DNA from: Kineosporiaceae bacterium
GTDB taxonomy: Bacteria > Actinomycetota > Actinomycetes > Actinomycetales > Kineosporiaceae
NCBI GenBank assembly: GCA_016794595.1
Contig: JAEUJN010000083.1
Span: forward strand, 39,561-103,560
Reading direction: 5' to 3'
DNA: 64,000 bases
Part shown: positions 34,015-44,514 of the stretch, piece after piece
How positions within the stretch are numbered: the first letter of the stretch is position 1
Layout of the letters: each line of letters starts with the position of its first letter
Program-made: the position numbers and the translations under genes
The notes under the pieces: generated by a model
Seen by the model: the letters and a program-made list of their open reading frames with translations, nothing else
What the model was told of the DNA's origin: nothing
Databases searched by the model: none

Positions 34015-34775
34015 GCTTGTTCCGCCGCCGCAAGGCCGAGGCGGGATCGACCGAGGAGCCGGCATCGGAGGTCGAGGCTCTCGATCACCTCGACGGCGAG
34101 CCGGACCCGGATGAGGACCGTCCCGGGCTGTCCCCGAGGCCGAACGGGCCCTGGGATGTCAGCGAGCAGCCGGACGCCGAGGGCTCCGTCGACCTGGGTG
34201 GGCTGCGGCTGCGCGGCCGGGCCGGCATGGAGCTCCGGCTGGAGATGGACGAGTCCACCGGGTCGGTGACCTCGGCCACCGTGCAACTGGGGGAGTCGGC
34301 GGTTCAGTTGCAGGCGTTCGCCGCCCCGCGCAGCGAGGGGATCTGGGGGGAGATCCGAGCCGAGATCGCCGAGGGGATCACCCGGCAGGGGGGCACCGTG
34401 GACGAGGTCACCGGCGTCTTCGGCCCCGAGCTCCTGGCGCGGATCCCGGCGCGGACGCCCGACGGCCGGACCGGGCACCAGCCCGCCCGGTTCACCGGGA
34501 TCGACGGGCCCCGGTGGTTCCTGCGGGCGGTGTTCCACGGCCGTGCGGTGCACGATTCCGAGGCCGCCGCCGAGCTGGAGTCCGTGGTCCGCGAGATCGT
34601 CGTGGTCCGCGGTGACGAGGCGATGGCTCCCCGGGAGCTGCTGGCCCTGCACCTGCCGGAGGTGGTCACCGGCCAGGCCGAGGCGGCCGAGCCGGCCGTG
34701 CCGGAGGCGTCGGGTCCGGGCCGGGACGAGCTGCGGCCCTTCGAGCGCGGACCGGAGATCACCGAGATCCGCTGA
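34011..34775 (+). CDS. DUF3710 family protein
   Basis: A 254-residue DUF3710 protein, always next to dut in actinomycetes. The N-terminus is charged ([12 protein letters not shown], then an acidic stretch). The core includes [20 protein letters not shown] and [12 protein letters not shown]. Function unknown. The GTG start overlaps the dut stop. The final codons are part of a 13-bp tandem repeat that continues past the stop, so the C-terminal residues EITEIR derive from the repeat edge. Confidence 0.88.
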   Translation: MSLFRRRKAEAGSTEEPASEVEALDHLDGEPDPDEDRPGLSPRPNGPWDVSEQPDAEGSVDLGGLRLRGRAGMELRLEMDESTGSVTSATVQLGESAVQLQAFAAPRSEGIWGEIRAEIAEGITRQGGTVDEVTGVFGPELLARIPARTPDGRTGHQPARFTGIDGPRWFLRAVFHGRAVHDSEAAAELESVVREIVVVRGDEAMAPRELLALHLPEVVTGQAEAAEPAVPEASGPGRDELRPFERGPEITEIR

Positions 34776-34866
34776 CCGAATCGGCTGATCGGATCCGCTG
34801 ATCGAATCGGCTGATCGAATCGGCTGATCGAATCGGCTGATCGCATCGGCTGATCGGATCCGTTGA
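34763..34866. repeat. 13-bp tandem repeat, eight units
   Basis: Eight consecutive 13-base units of consensus TCGAATCGGCTGA cover the DUF3710 stop and the following 91 bases. Units 4-6 (34802-34840) are identical; the outer units differ by one to four bases. Since 13 is not a multiple of 3 and every unit ends in TGA, all three forward frames meet stops here. Confidence 0.9.
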
Positions 34867-34880
34867 CCCGGACCGTCGAT

Positions 34881-34906
34881 CCGGATCGGTCGAACGACCG
34901 ATCCGG
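34881..34906. terminator. 26-bp perfect palindrome
   Basis: CCGGATCGGTCG (34881-34892) and CGACCGATCCGG (34895-34906) are perfect inverted arms separated by AA. It lies after the 13-bp repeat and 48 bases before the OB-fold gene. It could be the terminator of the dut operon or an operator for the next promoter, whose -10 TAGTCT is at 34943-34948. Confidence 0.55.
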
Positions 34907-34954
34907 CGGTGGTGCCCCGCGGGCGTGGTCGGCGGCGGATCGTAGTCTTGGGGC

Positions 34955-35347
34955 ATGGCAGGCACACATCAGCCCCTTCGCGCGCGGTGGCGGACCGCTC
35001 TGTCGCGGATGCTGGCCCCCCAGTCCCAGGTTCTGGCCGAGCAGGAGCAGGAACGGGCCACTGCTCTCGGAGGGACGCCGGTGGCGAGCCTGACGCCCCG
35101 CCGTTCGGCGACCGTCTGTGGCACCTTGCGCTCGGTGACCCTGCGCCCCAGAGCCGGGGTGCCGGCCCTGGAGGCGGAGCTGTACGACGGCACCGGCACC
35201 CTGACCGTGGTGTGGCTCGGCCGGCGTCAGATCGCCGGCATCGAGCCCGGACGCCGGGTGCGGGTCCACGGGATGATCAGCACCTCCGAGGGGGCGACCG
35301 CGGTGTTCAACCCCCGGTACGAGCTGGTGGCCCGTGCCGGGGACTGA
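34955..35347 (+). CDS. OB-fold nucleic-acid-binding domain protein
   Basis: A 130-residue protein with one OB-fold (about residues 45-125: SATVCGTLRSVTLRP, AELYDGTGTLTVVWLGRRQI, PGRRVRVHGMIS). This is the fold of RecG/aminoacyl-tRNA synthetase accessory domains; single-domain versions are conserved beside dut/DUF3710 in actinomycetes. Binding to nucleic acid is inferred. TAGTCT ends 6 nt before the ATG, so it is likely leaderless. The next gene overlaps it by 14 nt. Confidence 0.85.
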   Translation: MAGTHQPLRARWRTALSRMLAPQSQVLAEQEQERATALGGTPVASLTPRRSATVCGTLRSVTLRPRAGVPALEAELYDGTGTLTVVWLGRRQIAGIEPGRRVRVHGMISTSEGATAVFNPRYELVARAGD

Positions 35348-36137
35348 TCCGGGGCACGAGCCGGTCCCAGGGCCGGTCACGGGGCCGGCCACGGGGCCGG
35401 TCACGGGGCCGGTCACCGACCCGGCCGGGTCCTCGAGCGAGGCCTCCGGGCGCCTGCCCGCCTCGTCGCTGGCGGCGGCCGTCGGGGAGCAGTTCTCGTT
35501 GGAGAAGTCGATCGGGGGGGTGCGCGGCCTGCTGGAGGCCGTCGTCCCGATCACGATCTTCTCTCTGGTCTACGGGATCACTCATGACATCCGGACGTCG
35601 TGCGTCGCCGCCCTGGTGCCCTCGGTGGCCTTCGCGATCTGGCGGCTGATCCGGCGGGAGTCGCTGACCCAGGCGGTGTCCGGGGTGCTCGGGCTGGGGC
35701 TCGGGGCGTTCCTGGCCCTGCGGACCGGGCGATCGGAGAACTTCTTCCTGCCCTCGATCATCAAGAACGCCGCCTACGGGGCCGGTTATGCGGTCTCGAT
35801 CCTGCTCCGGTGGCCGGTGATCGGGCTGCTGCTCGGCTTCGCCCTGGGCGAGCTGACCCACTGGCGGCGCGTGCCCGCGCGGCTGCGGGTGTACCAGCAG
35901 GCGACCTGGGTGTGGGTGGGCATGTTCGGCCTGCGGTTGCTGGTCCAGGTGCCGCTGTACCTGCTCGGCATGACCGCGACGCTGGGGCTGGTCAGCGTGC
36001 CGCTGGGGATCCCGCTCTTCGCCCTCGCCGCCTACCTGACCTGGGTGATCATCCGGCGGGTGCCGGTCGCCCACGCCACCCCGGCGACGGTCGAGCCGAC
36101 CGGCGGCCGGGCGGACCGCACCCCCGCCGAGGGCTGA
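35334..36137 (+). CDS. DUF3159 membrane protein
   Basis: A 267-residue protein. The first 35 residues are a tandem PVTGP/PATGP linker encoded by a 12-bp DNA repeat. The DUF3159 domain follows with GGVRGLLEAVVPITIFSLVY, several transmembrane helices (five or six) and the segment SENFFLPSIIKNAAYG. Function unknown. The GTG at 35334 overlaps the OB-fold gene, so the two are coupled. It converges with the trkA pair. Confidence 0.85.
   Translation: MPGTDPGHEPVPGPVTGPATGPVTGPVTDPAGSSSEASGRLPASSLAAAVGEQFSLEKSIGGVRGLLEAVVPITIFSLVYGITHDIRTSCVAALVPSVAFAIWRLIRRESLTQAVSGVLGLGLGAFLALRTGRSENFFLPSIIKNAAYGAGYAVSILLRWPVIGLLLGFALGELTHWRRVPARLRVYQQATWVWVGMFGLRLLVQVPLYLLGMTATLGLVSVPLGIPLFALAAYLTWVIIRRVPVAHATPATVEPTGGRADRTPAEG
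35371..35418. repeat. 12-bp tandem repeat coding for (GPVT) units
   Basis: Four 12-base units of consensus GGCCGGTCACGG lie in frame at the start of the DUF3159 gene and encode repeated Gly-Pro-Val-Thr. The second unit has GGCC in place of GGTC, giving Ala. Copy number is likely to vary between strains. Confidence 0.75.
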
Positions 36138-36160
36138 GCGACCCGGCGCCGTGGTCAGGC

Positions 36161-36826
36161 TCAGACCTTGGCCGGGCTCAGCAGCCGCTGGAGGGTCTCC
36201 TCCGACTCCGGCACGGTGATGAACATCAGCTCGTCATTGGCCTCGAGCGTGTCGTGCCGGCTGGGGGCGATCGGGCGATCCGAGCGGATGATGGCCACCA
36301 GGACGGTGTCCTCCGGCCAGTCGATGTCACCCACCATGGTGCCCACCACCGGGGCATCGGAGGGCAGGGTCAGCTCGACCATGTTGGCCTGGGACTGCTG
36401 GAAGGTGAAGATCCGCACCAGGTCGCCGATCGAGACCGCCTCCTCGACCAGGGCGGTCATCAATCGGGGCGTGGAGACCGCGACGTCGACCCCCCAGGCC
36501 TCGTCGAACATCCACTCGTTGCGCGGGTTGTTCACCCGGGCCACGGTGCGCGGCACCCCGTACTCGGTCTTGGCCAGCAGGGAGACCACCAGGTTGACCT
36601 TGTCGTCGCCGCTGGCGGCGACCACCACGTCGCACTCGGCCAGCCCCGCCTCGGCCAGCGAGCTGATCTCGCAGGCGTCGGCGAGCAACCACTGGGCGTC
36701 CGGAACGCTGGACACCCGGATCGCGGACGGGTCGCGGTCGATCAGCAGTACCTGATGGCCGTTGGCCAGCAGCTCCCCGGCGATCGAGCGTCCGACGCTG
36801 CCGGCTCCGGCGATGACGATGCGCAT
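36161..36826 (-). CDS. trkA: TrkA-type potassium uptake regulatory protein (second of pair)
   Basis: A 221-residue RCK protein: an N-terminal Rossmann domain with VIAGAGSVGRSIAGELLANG and the acidic VLLIDRDPSAI strand for NAD(H), then a TrkA-C domain (about residues 140-221). Such cytoplasmic subunits gate Trk/Ktr-type K+ transporters in response to nucleotides. Its ATG overlaps the stop of the upstream trkA gene (TGATG), so the two are coupled, as ceoB/ceoC in mycobacteria. No Trk channel subunit is present; the divergent APC permease may be the partner. Confidence 0.88.
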   Translation of the reverse strand: MRIVIAGAGSVGRSIAGELLANGHQVLLIDRDPSAIRVSSVPDAQWLLADACEISSLAEAGLAECDVVVAASGDDKVNLVVSLLAKTEYGVPRTVARVNNPRNEWMFDEAWGVDVAVSTPRLMTALVEEAVSIGDLVRIFTFQQSQANMVELTLPSDAPVVGTMVGDIDWPEDTVLVAIIRSDRPIAPSRHDTLEANDELMFITVPESEETLQRLLSPAKV

Positions 36827-37494
36827 CAGTCGTTCACCACCACGGGAACGCTGCCGAGAACGGTCTCGGCTCGGGAGAGGTCGGCCTCGCGGACCATCAG
36901 GTGCACCAGGTCACCCTCCTGGTAGACCGTGTCCGGGCCCGGGACGATCCCCTCGCCGAGGCGGGTCAGGTAGGCCACCCGCCCGTTCGTGGCCTGTTCC
37001 AGGGTGAGCATGCGCCGGCCGACCCAGGCCAGGTGGACGCCGATCTCGGCCATGATCAGGGCTCCGGAGGCGTCGCGGTACTCCGAGGCGGCACCGATCG
37101 GCAGCAACCGGCGCACGATCTGGTCGGCGGTCCAGCGCACGGTGGCGACCGTGGGGATGCCGAGGCGCTGGTAGACCTCGGCCCGCCCGGGGTCGTAGAT
37201 CCGGGCCACCACGTTGGAGACCCCGAACATCTCCCGGGCCACCCGGGCGGACAGGATGTTGGAGTTGTCGCCGCTGCTCACCGCGGCGAACGCGTAGGCG
37301 TCGGCGATGCCCGCCTCCTCCAGCACCTCCCGCTCGAAGCCCTCACCGGTGACCCGTTGCCCGTCGAAGGAGGACCCCAGCCGGCGGAAGGCGTCCTGGT
37401 TGTGGTCGATCACCGCGACCGAGTGGCCCCTGCGCTCCACCATCTGCGCCAGGGTCGAGCCCGTCCGGCCGCACCCCATGATCACGAAATGCAC
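36826..37494 (-). CDS. trkA: TrkA-type potassium uptake regulatory protein (first of pair)
   Basis: A 222-residue RCK protein with FVIMGCGRTGSTLAQMVERR (Rossmann Gly-rich loop), VAVIDHNQDAF and a C-terminal TrkA-C domain that ends in DLVHLMVREADL. It opens the minus-strand pair. The GTG at 37494 was chosen because the Rossmann strand follows at once; GAGGAG lies 11 nt upstream, a little far. The divergent APC permease starts 190 bases away, and that gap contains a GTCCCGGTCGAAGTCCCGG-like short repeat region near 37528-37580. Confidence 0.87.
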   Translation of the reverse strand: MHFVIMGCGRTGSTLAQMVERRGHSVAVIDHNQDAFRRLGSSFDGQRVTGEGFEREVLEEAGIADAYAFAAVSSGDNSNILSARVAREMFGVSNVVARIYDPGRAEVYQRLGIPTVATVRWTADQIVRRLLPIGAASEYRDASGALIMAEIGVHLAWVGRRMLTLEQATNGRVAYLTRLGEGIVPGPDTVYQEGDLVHLMVREADLSRAETVLGSVPVVVND

Positions 37495-37684
37495 GTCTGG
37501 TCCGACTCCTCGTCGCCTGCCAGGAGCCCGGTCCGAGTCCCGGTCGAAGTCCCGGTTCGAGTCCCGGTCCCCGTCCCGGGCCAGGTCCCCGCCCGGGATC
37601 CAGCCCGGCTCGTGGACGGGTCTCGTCCTGGCCTGTGTCGAGGCGAACGCTACACGCCTCACCAGCACGCCTACGATGCCCAGC

Positions 37685-39742
37685 GTGGCAATTTTCGGCG
37701 ATGCCCTGAAACGGATCGCGCTCGGCCGCCCGATGCACAGCGAACGTCTCTCCGAGACGTTGCTGCGCAAGCGGATCGCACTGCCGGTGTTCGCCTCCGA
37801 CGCGCTGTCCTCGGTGGCCTACGCCCCGGACGAGATCCTGCTGACGCTGGCTCTGGCCGGCACCGCGGCCTACGCCGTCTCCCCGCTGGTCGGGCTGGGG
37901 GTGGTCCTCGTGATGTCGATCGTGGTGCTCTCGTACCGGCAGAACGTGCACGCCTACCCCTCCGGCGGCGGGGACTACGAGGTGGCCACCACCAACCTCG
38001 GCGTGCCTGCCGGGCTGACCGTGGCCAGCGCCCTCCTGGTCGACTACGTGCTGACCGTCGCGGTGTCGGTGTCCTCGGGTGCGCAGTACGCCGCCGCGGC
38101 GATCCCCGGGCTGCGCGGCCACGAGGCGCTGGTCGCCGTCCTGGTGGTCGCCGGTCTGACGGCGATGAACCTGCGCGGGGTCCGCGAGTCCGGCACGGCC
38201 TTCGCCGTGCCCACGTACGCCTTCATGGTCTCGATCCTGGCCATGGGGGCCTACGGGCTGTTCCTGCTGGCGCTGGGCGACCTGCCGCCGGCCGAGAGCG
38301 CCGACCTGACCGCTCGACCTTTGCCGGAGTTCGAGCAGGGCCTGGTCGGTCTGGGGTGGGGATTCCTGCTGCTGCGGGCCTTCTCCTCGGGGTGCGCGGC
38401 CCTGACCGGCGTCGAGGCGATCAGCAACGGGGTGCCCGCCTTCCGCCGTCCCAAGAGCAAGAACGCGGCCACCACCCTGGCCCTGCTGGGCGTGATCGCG
38501 GCGACCATGATGATGAGCATCCTGGTGCTGGCCTGGAAGATGAGGGTGCACGTCGCCGAGGATCCGGCCACCCAGCTGCTCCGCGACGGCGCCCCGGTGG
38601 GGGAGGAGTACGTCCAGCACCCGGTGATCGGGCAGATCGCCCAGGCCCTGTTCGAGGGGTTCCCGCCGGCCTTCTACCTGGTGACCGCCGCCACGGGCCT
38701 GATCCTGGTGCTGGCCGCCAACACCGCCTTCAACGGCTTCCCGGTCCTGGGGTCGATCCTGGCCCGGGACGACCTGATGCCACGCCAGTTGCACACCCGC
38801 GGCGACCGGCTGGCCTTCAGCAACGGGATCGTCACCCTGGCCGCGGCCGCCGCGGCGCTGATCCTGGTCTTCGACGCCCAGGTGACCAAGCTGATCCAGT
38901 TGTACGTGGTCGGGGTCTTCATCTCCTTCACCACCAGCCAGAGCGGCATGGTGCGGCACTGGAACCGTCTGCTGCGCACCGAGACCGACCCCGGCGAGCG
39001 AGCCCGGATGAGCGCCTCGCGCGCGGTGAACCTGATCGGGTTGACCATCACCGGGACGGTGCTGGTGATCGTGCTGGTGACCAAGTTCCGCCACGGCGCC
39101 TACCTGGCCCTGATCGCCATGGCCGTGCTCTACCTGATCATGCTGGCGATCCGCGGTCACTACCGCGCCGTGCACCGGGAGCTGTCGGTGGCCGACGACG
39201 GGGCCGCCCAGCAACTGCCCTCCCGGGTGCACGCCATCGTGCTGGTCTCCAAGCTGCACAAGCCGACCATGCGCGCCCTTGCCTACGCCCGCGCGTCCCG
39301 GCCGTCCACCCTCGAGGCGATCACGGTGACCGTCAGCCCCGAGGAGACCGCGGCGTTCCAGCGGGACTGGGATGCCGCCGACATCCCGGTTCCGTTGCGC
39401 GCGTTGGACTCCCCCTACCGAGAGATCACCCGCCCGGTGGTGGACTACGTGCGCGCCATCCGCCGGCACAGTCCGCGCGACCTGGTGGTGGTCTACGTCC
39501 CGGAGTACGTGGTGGGCCACTGGTGGGAACACCTCCTGCACAACCAGAGCGCCCTGCGGTTGAAGACCCGGCTGCACTACATGACCGGAGTCATGGTGGC
39601 CAGCGTGCCCTGGCAACTGACCTCCTCCGAGGGCGGAGAGCGGCGGCTCGACCGCCGGACCCACCACACCCGCCGGATGTGGGGCAGCGGGCCGCGCCCG
39701 ATCAGCGATCTGCTGGACGACGAGCGGCACCGGGGTGAGTGA
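37685..39742 (+). CDS. APC superfamily permease (KimA-like potassium transporter candidate)
   Basis: A 685-residue membrane protein with about twelve transmembrane helices in the first 470 residues (opening LPVFASDALSSVAYAPDEIL) and a roughly 200-residue soluble C-terminal domain. This architecture and the FASDALSSVAYA motif resemble KimA/KUP-type K+ importers of the APC superfamily; KimA is inhibited by c-di-AMP in Bacillus. The neighbouring TrkA pair supports a potassium role (inference). TACGAT ends 7 nt before the GTG, indicating a leaderless message. It overlaps the methyltransferase gene by 8 nt. Confidence 0.87.
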   Translation: MAIFGDALKRIALGRPMHSERLSETLLRKRIALPVFASDALSSVAYAPDEILLTLALAGTAAYAVSPLVGLGVVLVMSIVVLSYRQNVHAYPSGGGDYEVATTNLGVPAGLTVASALLVDYVLTVAVSVSSGAQYAAAAIPGLRGHEALVAVLVVAGLTAMNLRGVRESGTAFAVPTYAFMVSILAMGAYGLFLLALGDLPPAESADLTARPLPEFEQGLVGLGWGFLLLRAFSSGCAALTGVEAISNGVPAFRRPKSKNAATTLALLGVIAATMMMSILVLAWKMRVHVAEDPATQLLRDGAPVGEEYVQHPVIGQIAQALFEGFPPAFYLVTAATGLILVLAANTAFNGFPVLGSILARDDLMPRQLHTRGDRLAFSNGIVTLAAAAAALILVFDAQVTKLIQLYVVGVFISFTTSQSGMVRHWNRLLRTETDPGERARMSASRAVNLIGLTITGTVLVIVLVTKFRHGAYLALIAMAVLYLIMLAIRGHYRAVHRELSVADDGAAQQLPSRVHAIVLVSKLHKPTMRALAYARASRPSTLEAITVTVSPEETAAFQRDWDAADIPVPLRALDSPYREITRPVVDYVRAIRRHSPRDLVVVYVPEYVVGHWWEHLLHNQSALRLKTRLHYMTGVMVASVPWQLTSSEGGERRLDRRTHHTRRMWGSGPRPISDLLDDERHRGE

Positions 39743-41207
39743 GCCGCTGCTGCGGCTGGAGGTCGGACCGGTGGCCGCCGAGGGCTGCTGCGTCGCCCGG
39801 CACGAGGGCCGGGTGGTGTTCGTGCGGCACGCGCTGCCGGGGGAGGTGGTGCTGGCCCGGCTGGACGAGGCGTCGCGGGGACCGGAAGCCGCCGGGCGCC
39901 GGTTCTGGCGGGCCGAGGCGGTCGAGGTGCTCGAGCCCTCGCCCGATCGGGTTCAGCCGTCGTGCGCCGTGGCCGGCGCCGGCGGGTGCGGCGGGTGCGA
40001 CTGGCAACACGCCTCGATGGCGGCGCAGCGCCGGGGCAAGGCGGAGGTCGTCCGGGAGCAGTTCCGCCGGCTCGCCGGGATGGAGTTGCCCGAGCTCGTC
40101 GTCGAAGCGCCCGGCCGGGCCGGCCCCGGTGGTGTCGGCTGTGGTGTCGACGGCGGTGGGGACGGTGGTGGGGACGGAGACGGGGACGGCGGTGGGGACG
40201 ACGGCCTCGGCTGGCGGACCCGCGTGCGGTTCGCGGTGGACGCCGAGGGCCGGCCCGGGCTGCGGGCGGCGCGCTCGCACCGGGTGATCCCGGTGACCTC
40301 GTGCCCGATCGCGCACCCGGCGGTGCTCGCCACCGGGGTGCTGGACCGGCGCTGGCCCGGGGTGGAGACGATCGACGTCGCCACCGGATCGCAGGGACCG
40401 GCGATCACCGTGCCCGAGCCGGCCCCGGTGCGGCATCGGGGCCCCGCCCCGCGGACCTGGGTGCGTCACCGGGTCCTGATGCCGGGGCCGCAGCCGCGCG
40501 TCGAACGGTCCTTCCGGGTCAGCCGAGGCGGTTTCTGGCAGGTGCACCCGCAAGCCGGCCAGTTGCTGGTCGATGCGGTGGCAGACGCCGTCCGGCCCCT
40601 GCCGGGGGAACGGGCGGTCGACCTGTACGCGGGCGCGGGGCTGTTCACGGCGGCTCTGGCCCTCGGGGTCGGCGCGACCGGGGTCGTGATCGCCGTGGAG
40701 GGTGACGACCGGGCCTGTGCCGATGCCCGCCGGAACCTGCACGACCTGCCTCAGGTGCGGCTCGAGCAGGTGCACATCGATCCGCGCCCGGGGCAGGCGC
40801 GGGGCAGAGGCCAAGCGCGGGCCCGGGGGGCCGGTCGGTCCGGGCGCCGTGCCCCGGGGCCGGCGGGGGGACCGCGATCCGGTGGGCCGGACGCCGCCGG
40901 GCTGCTCGCCGTCCTGGGGTCCCGGGCGGACGTGGTGGTGCTGGATCCTCCGCGTGCGGGTGCCGGCCCGGTGGTGATCGACCGGCTGATCGGCCTGCGG
41001 CCGAGGGTGATCGCCTACCTGGCCTGCGATCCCGCCTCCCTGGCCCGGGACGTCGCCCACGCCGCGCGGCGGGGATTCCGGCTGGACACTCTCCGGGTGT
41101 TCGACCTGTTCCCGATGACTCACCACGTCGAGTGCCTGGCCACGCTGCGACCTTCGGACGAGAGTCCGGGACGACCCGGCGTGGATCTGGGCACGGCTGG
41201 CTCGTGA
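39735..41207 (+). CDS. TrmA/RlmC/RlmD-family class I SAM-dependent RNA methyltransferase
   Basis: A 490-residue RNA m5U methyltransferase-like protein. It has an N-terminal TRAM-like domain, a [4Fe-4S] motif built from CAVAGAGGCGGCDW plus the Cys of VTSCPIAH, the SAM site AVDLYAGAGLFTAAL, the VVLDPPRAGAG motif, the catalytic Cys of YLACDPASLARD and the terminal HHVECLATL. Two low-complexity insertions are unusual: an Asp/Gly repeat at about residues 136-156 and an Arg/Gly-rich stretch at about residues 355-388. About twenty residues extend past the normal end. The GTG overlaps the permease stop by 8 nt. Confidence 0.88.
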   Translation: MSEPLLRLEVGPVAAEGCCVARHEGRVVFVRHALPGEVVLARLDEASRGPEAAGRRFWRAEAVEVLEPSPDRVQPSCAVAGAGGCGGCDWQHASMAAQRRGKAEVVREQFRRLAGMELPELVVEAPGRAGPGGVGCGVDGGGDGGGDGDGDGGGDDGLGWRTRVRFAVDAEGRPGLRAARSHRVIPVTSCPIAHPAVLATGVLDRRWPGVETIDVATGSQGPAITVPEPAPVRHRGPAPRTWVRHRVLMPGPQPRVERSFRVSRGGFWQVHPQAGQLLVDAVADAVRPLPGERAVDLYAGAGLFTAALALGVGATGVVIAVEGDDRACADARRNLHDLPQVRLEQVHIDPRPGQARGRGQARARGAGRSGRRAPGPAGGPRSGGPDAAGLLAVLGSRADVVVLDPPRAGAGPVVIDRLIGLRPRVIAYLACDPASLARDVAHAARRGFRLDTLRVFDLFPMTHHVECLATLRPSDESPGRPGVDLGTAGS

Positions 41208-41298
41208 TGTGACGCACGCGGCGCAGAATGGGTACCGCACGACGGGGTTGCGTGCGGCTGATGCCGTCTGCGTGGCCCACCATGTGGAGTGCCTTGCC
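41197..41298 (+). pseudogene. Relic of a second methyltransferase C-terminus
   Basis: In another frame, starting 11 nt before the stop of the methyltransferase gene, 34 codons read LARDVTHAAQNGYRTTGLR then AADAVCVAHHVECLA. They align without a gap to the real C-terminus of the upstream gene (41040-41141: LARDVAHAARRGFRLDTLR, VFDLFPMTHHVECLA), with about 20 of 34 identities. A TAG follows at 41317. DNA divergence is spread over codon positions, so this is an old copy or the tail of a lost paralogue, not a recent duplication. Confidence 0.8.
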
Positions 41299-41312
41299 CG
41301 GGGGCGTCGGGC

Positions 41313-41338
41313 GAGATAGTTTGACATCGAGATAGTTT
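41313..41338 (+). promoter_or_regulatory. Aconitase promoter region with 10-bp direct repeat
   Basis: GAGATAGTTT occurs at 41313-41322 and 41329-41338, a 16-base period, with TTGACA (41321-41326) between the copies. Each repeat contains a TAGTTT hexamer that could be a -10 box. AAGGAG follows at 41350-41355, 6 nt before the acnA GTG. The direct repeat may bind a regulator side by side. Confidence 0.45.
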
Positions 41339-41361
41339 CTCTCGGCGCGAAGGAGCGGACC

Positions 41362-44193
<2,832 letters not shown>

Positions 44194-44256
44194 CCCACCC
44201 GCCCCAGACCACCTGACCCACCCGCACAACCCGCTCGTGCTCCCTGCCCGACCCCT

Positions 44257-44342
44257 CATGCTCCGCAGGTGATCGGCGATCGGCCCCCAAAGGCCGACAA
44301 ATCGCCACGACCGATCGTCACCCGCGGAGCATGAGCGGGTTT
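44257..44342. repeat. Palindromic extragenic repeat, copy C
   Basis: The left arm CATGCTCCGCAGGTGA (44257-44272) is identical to copies A and B; the right arm TCACCCGCGGAGCATG (44318-44333) pairs with it with the same single mismatch as copy A. An inner CGGCC/GGCCG stem lies near 44281-44296. Unlike copies A and B, it lies between two genes of the same orientation (acnA and xylF). Confidence 0.72.
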
Positions 44343-44401
44343 GTTACGAGAGTGTGACCATCGGATGGCGCGGAATGACTTCCGTCACGGGCGTCCCCGG
44401 A

Positions 44402-44424
44402 ATATGTTGTCGGCCACAACATAT
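44402..44424. promoter_or_regulatory. Perfect 9-bp inverted repeat, probable ROK operator of xylF
   Basis: ATATGTTGT (44402-44410) and ACAACATAT (44416-44424) are perfect inverted arms around CGGCC. A TATGTT hexamer inside the left arm (44403-44408) could be the -10 box. The TGTTGT/ACAACA core also occurs in the xylR/xylA operator at 15979-16004. The 320-base gap upstream of xylF holds repeat copy C and this dyad but no gene. Confidence 0.65.
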
Positions 44425-44514
44425 CCGTCACATCTCCTTCAGGAGGGTGGTCGGAGCCGATGGGCGACGTGCCCGGAGGCGAACCGGGGCCTCGCGGCCA
44501 GGAAGGACCGGAGC

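Noticed and set aside
34763..34866. Tandem repeat considered as a CRISPR array
   Set aside because: Units are 13 bases, directly adjacent, without spacers; no cas gene is in the window.
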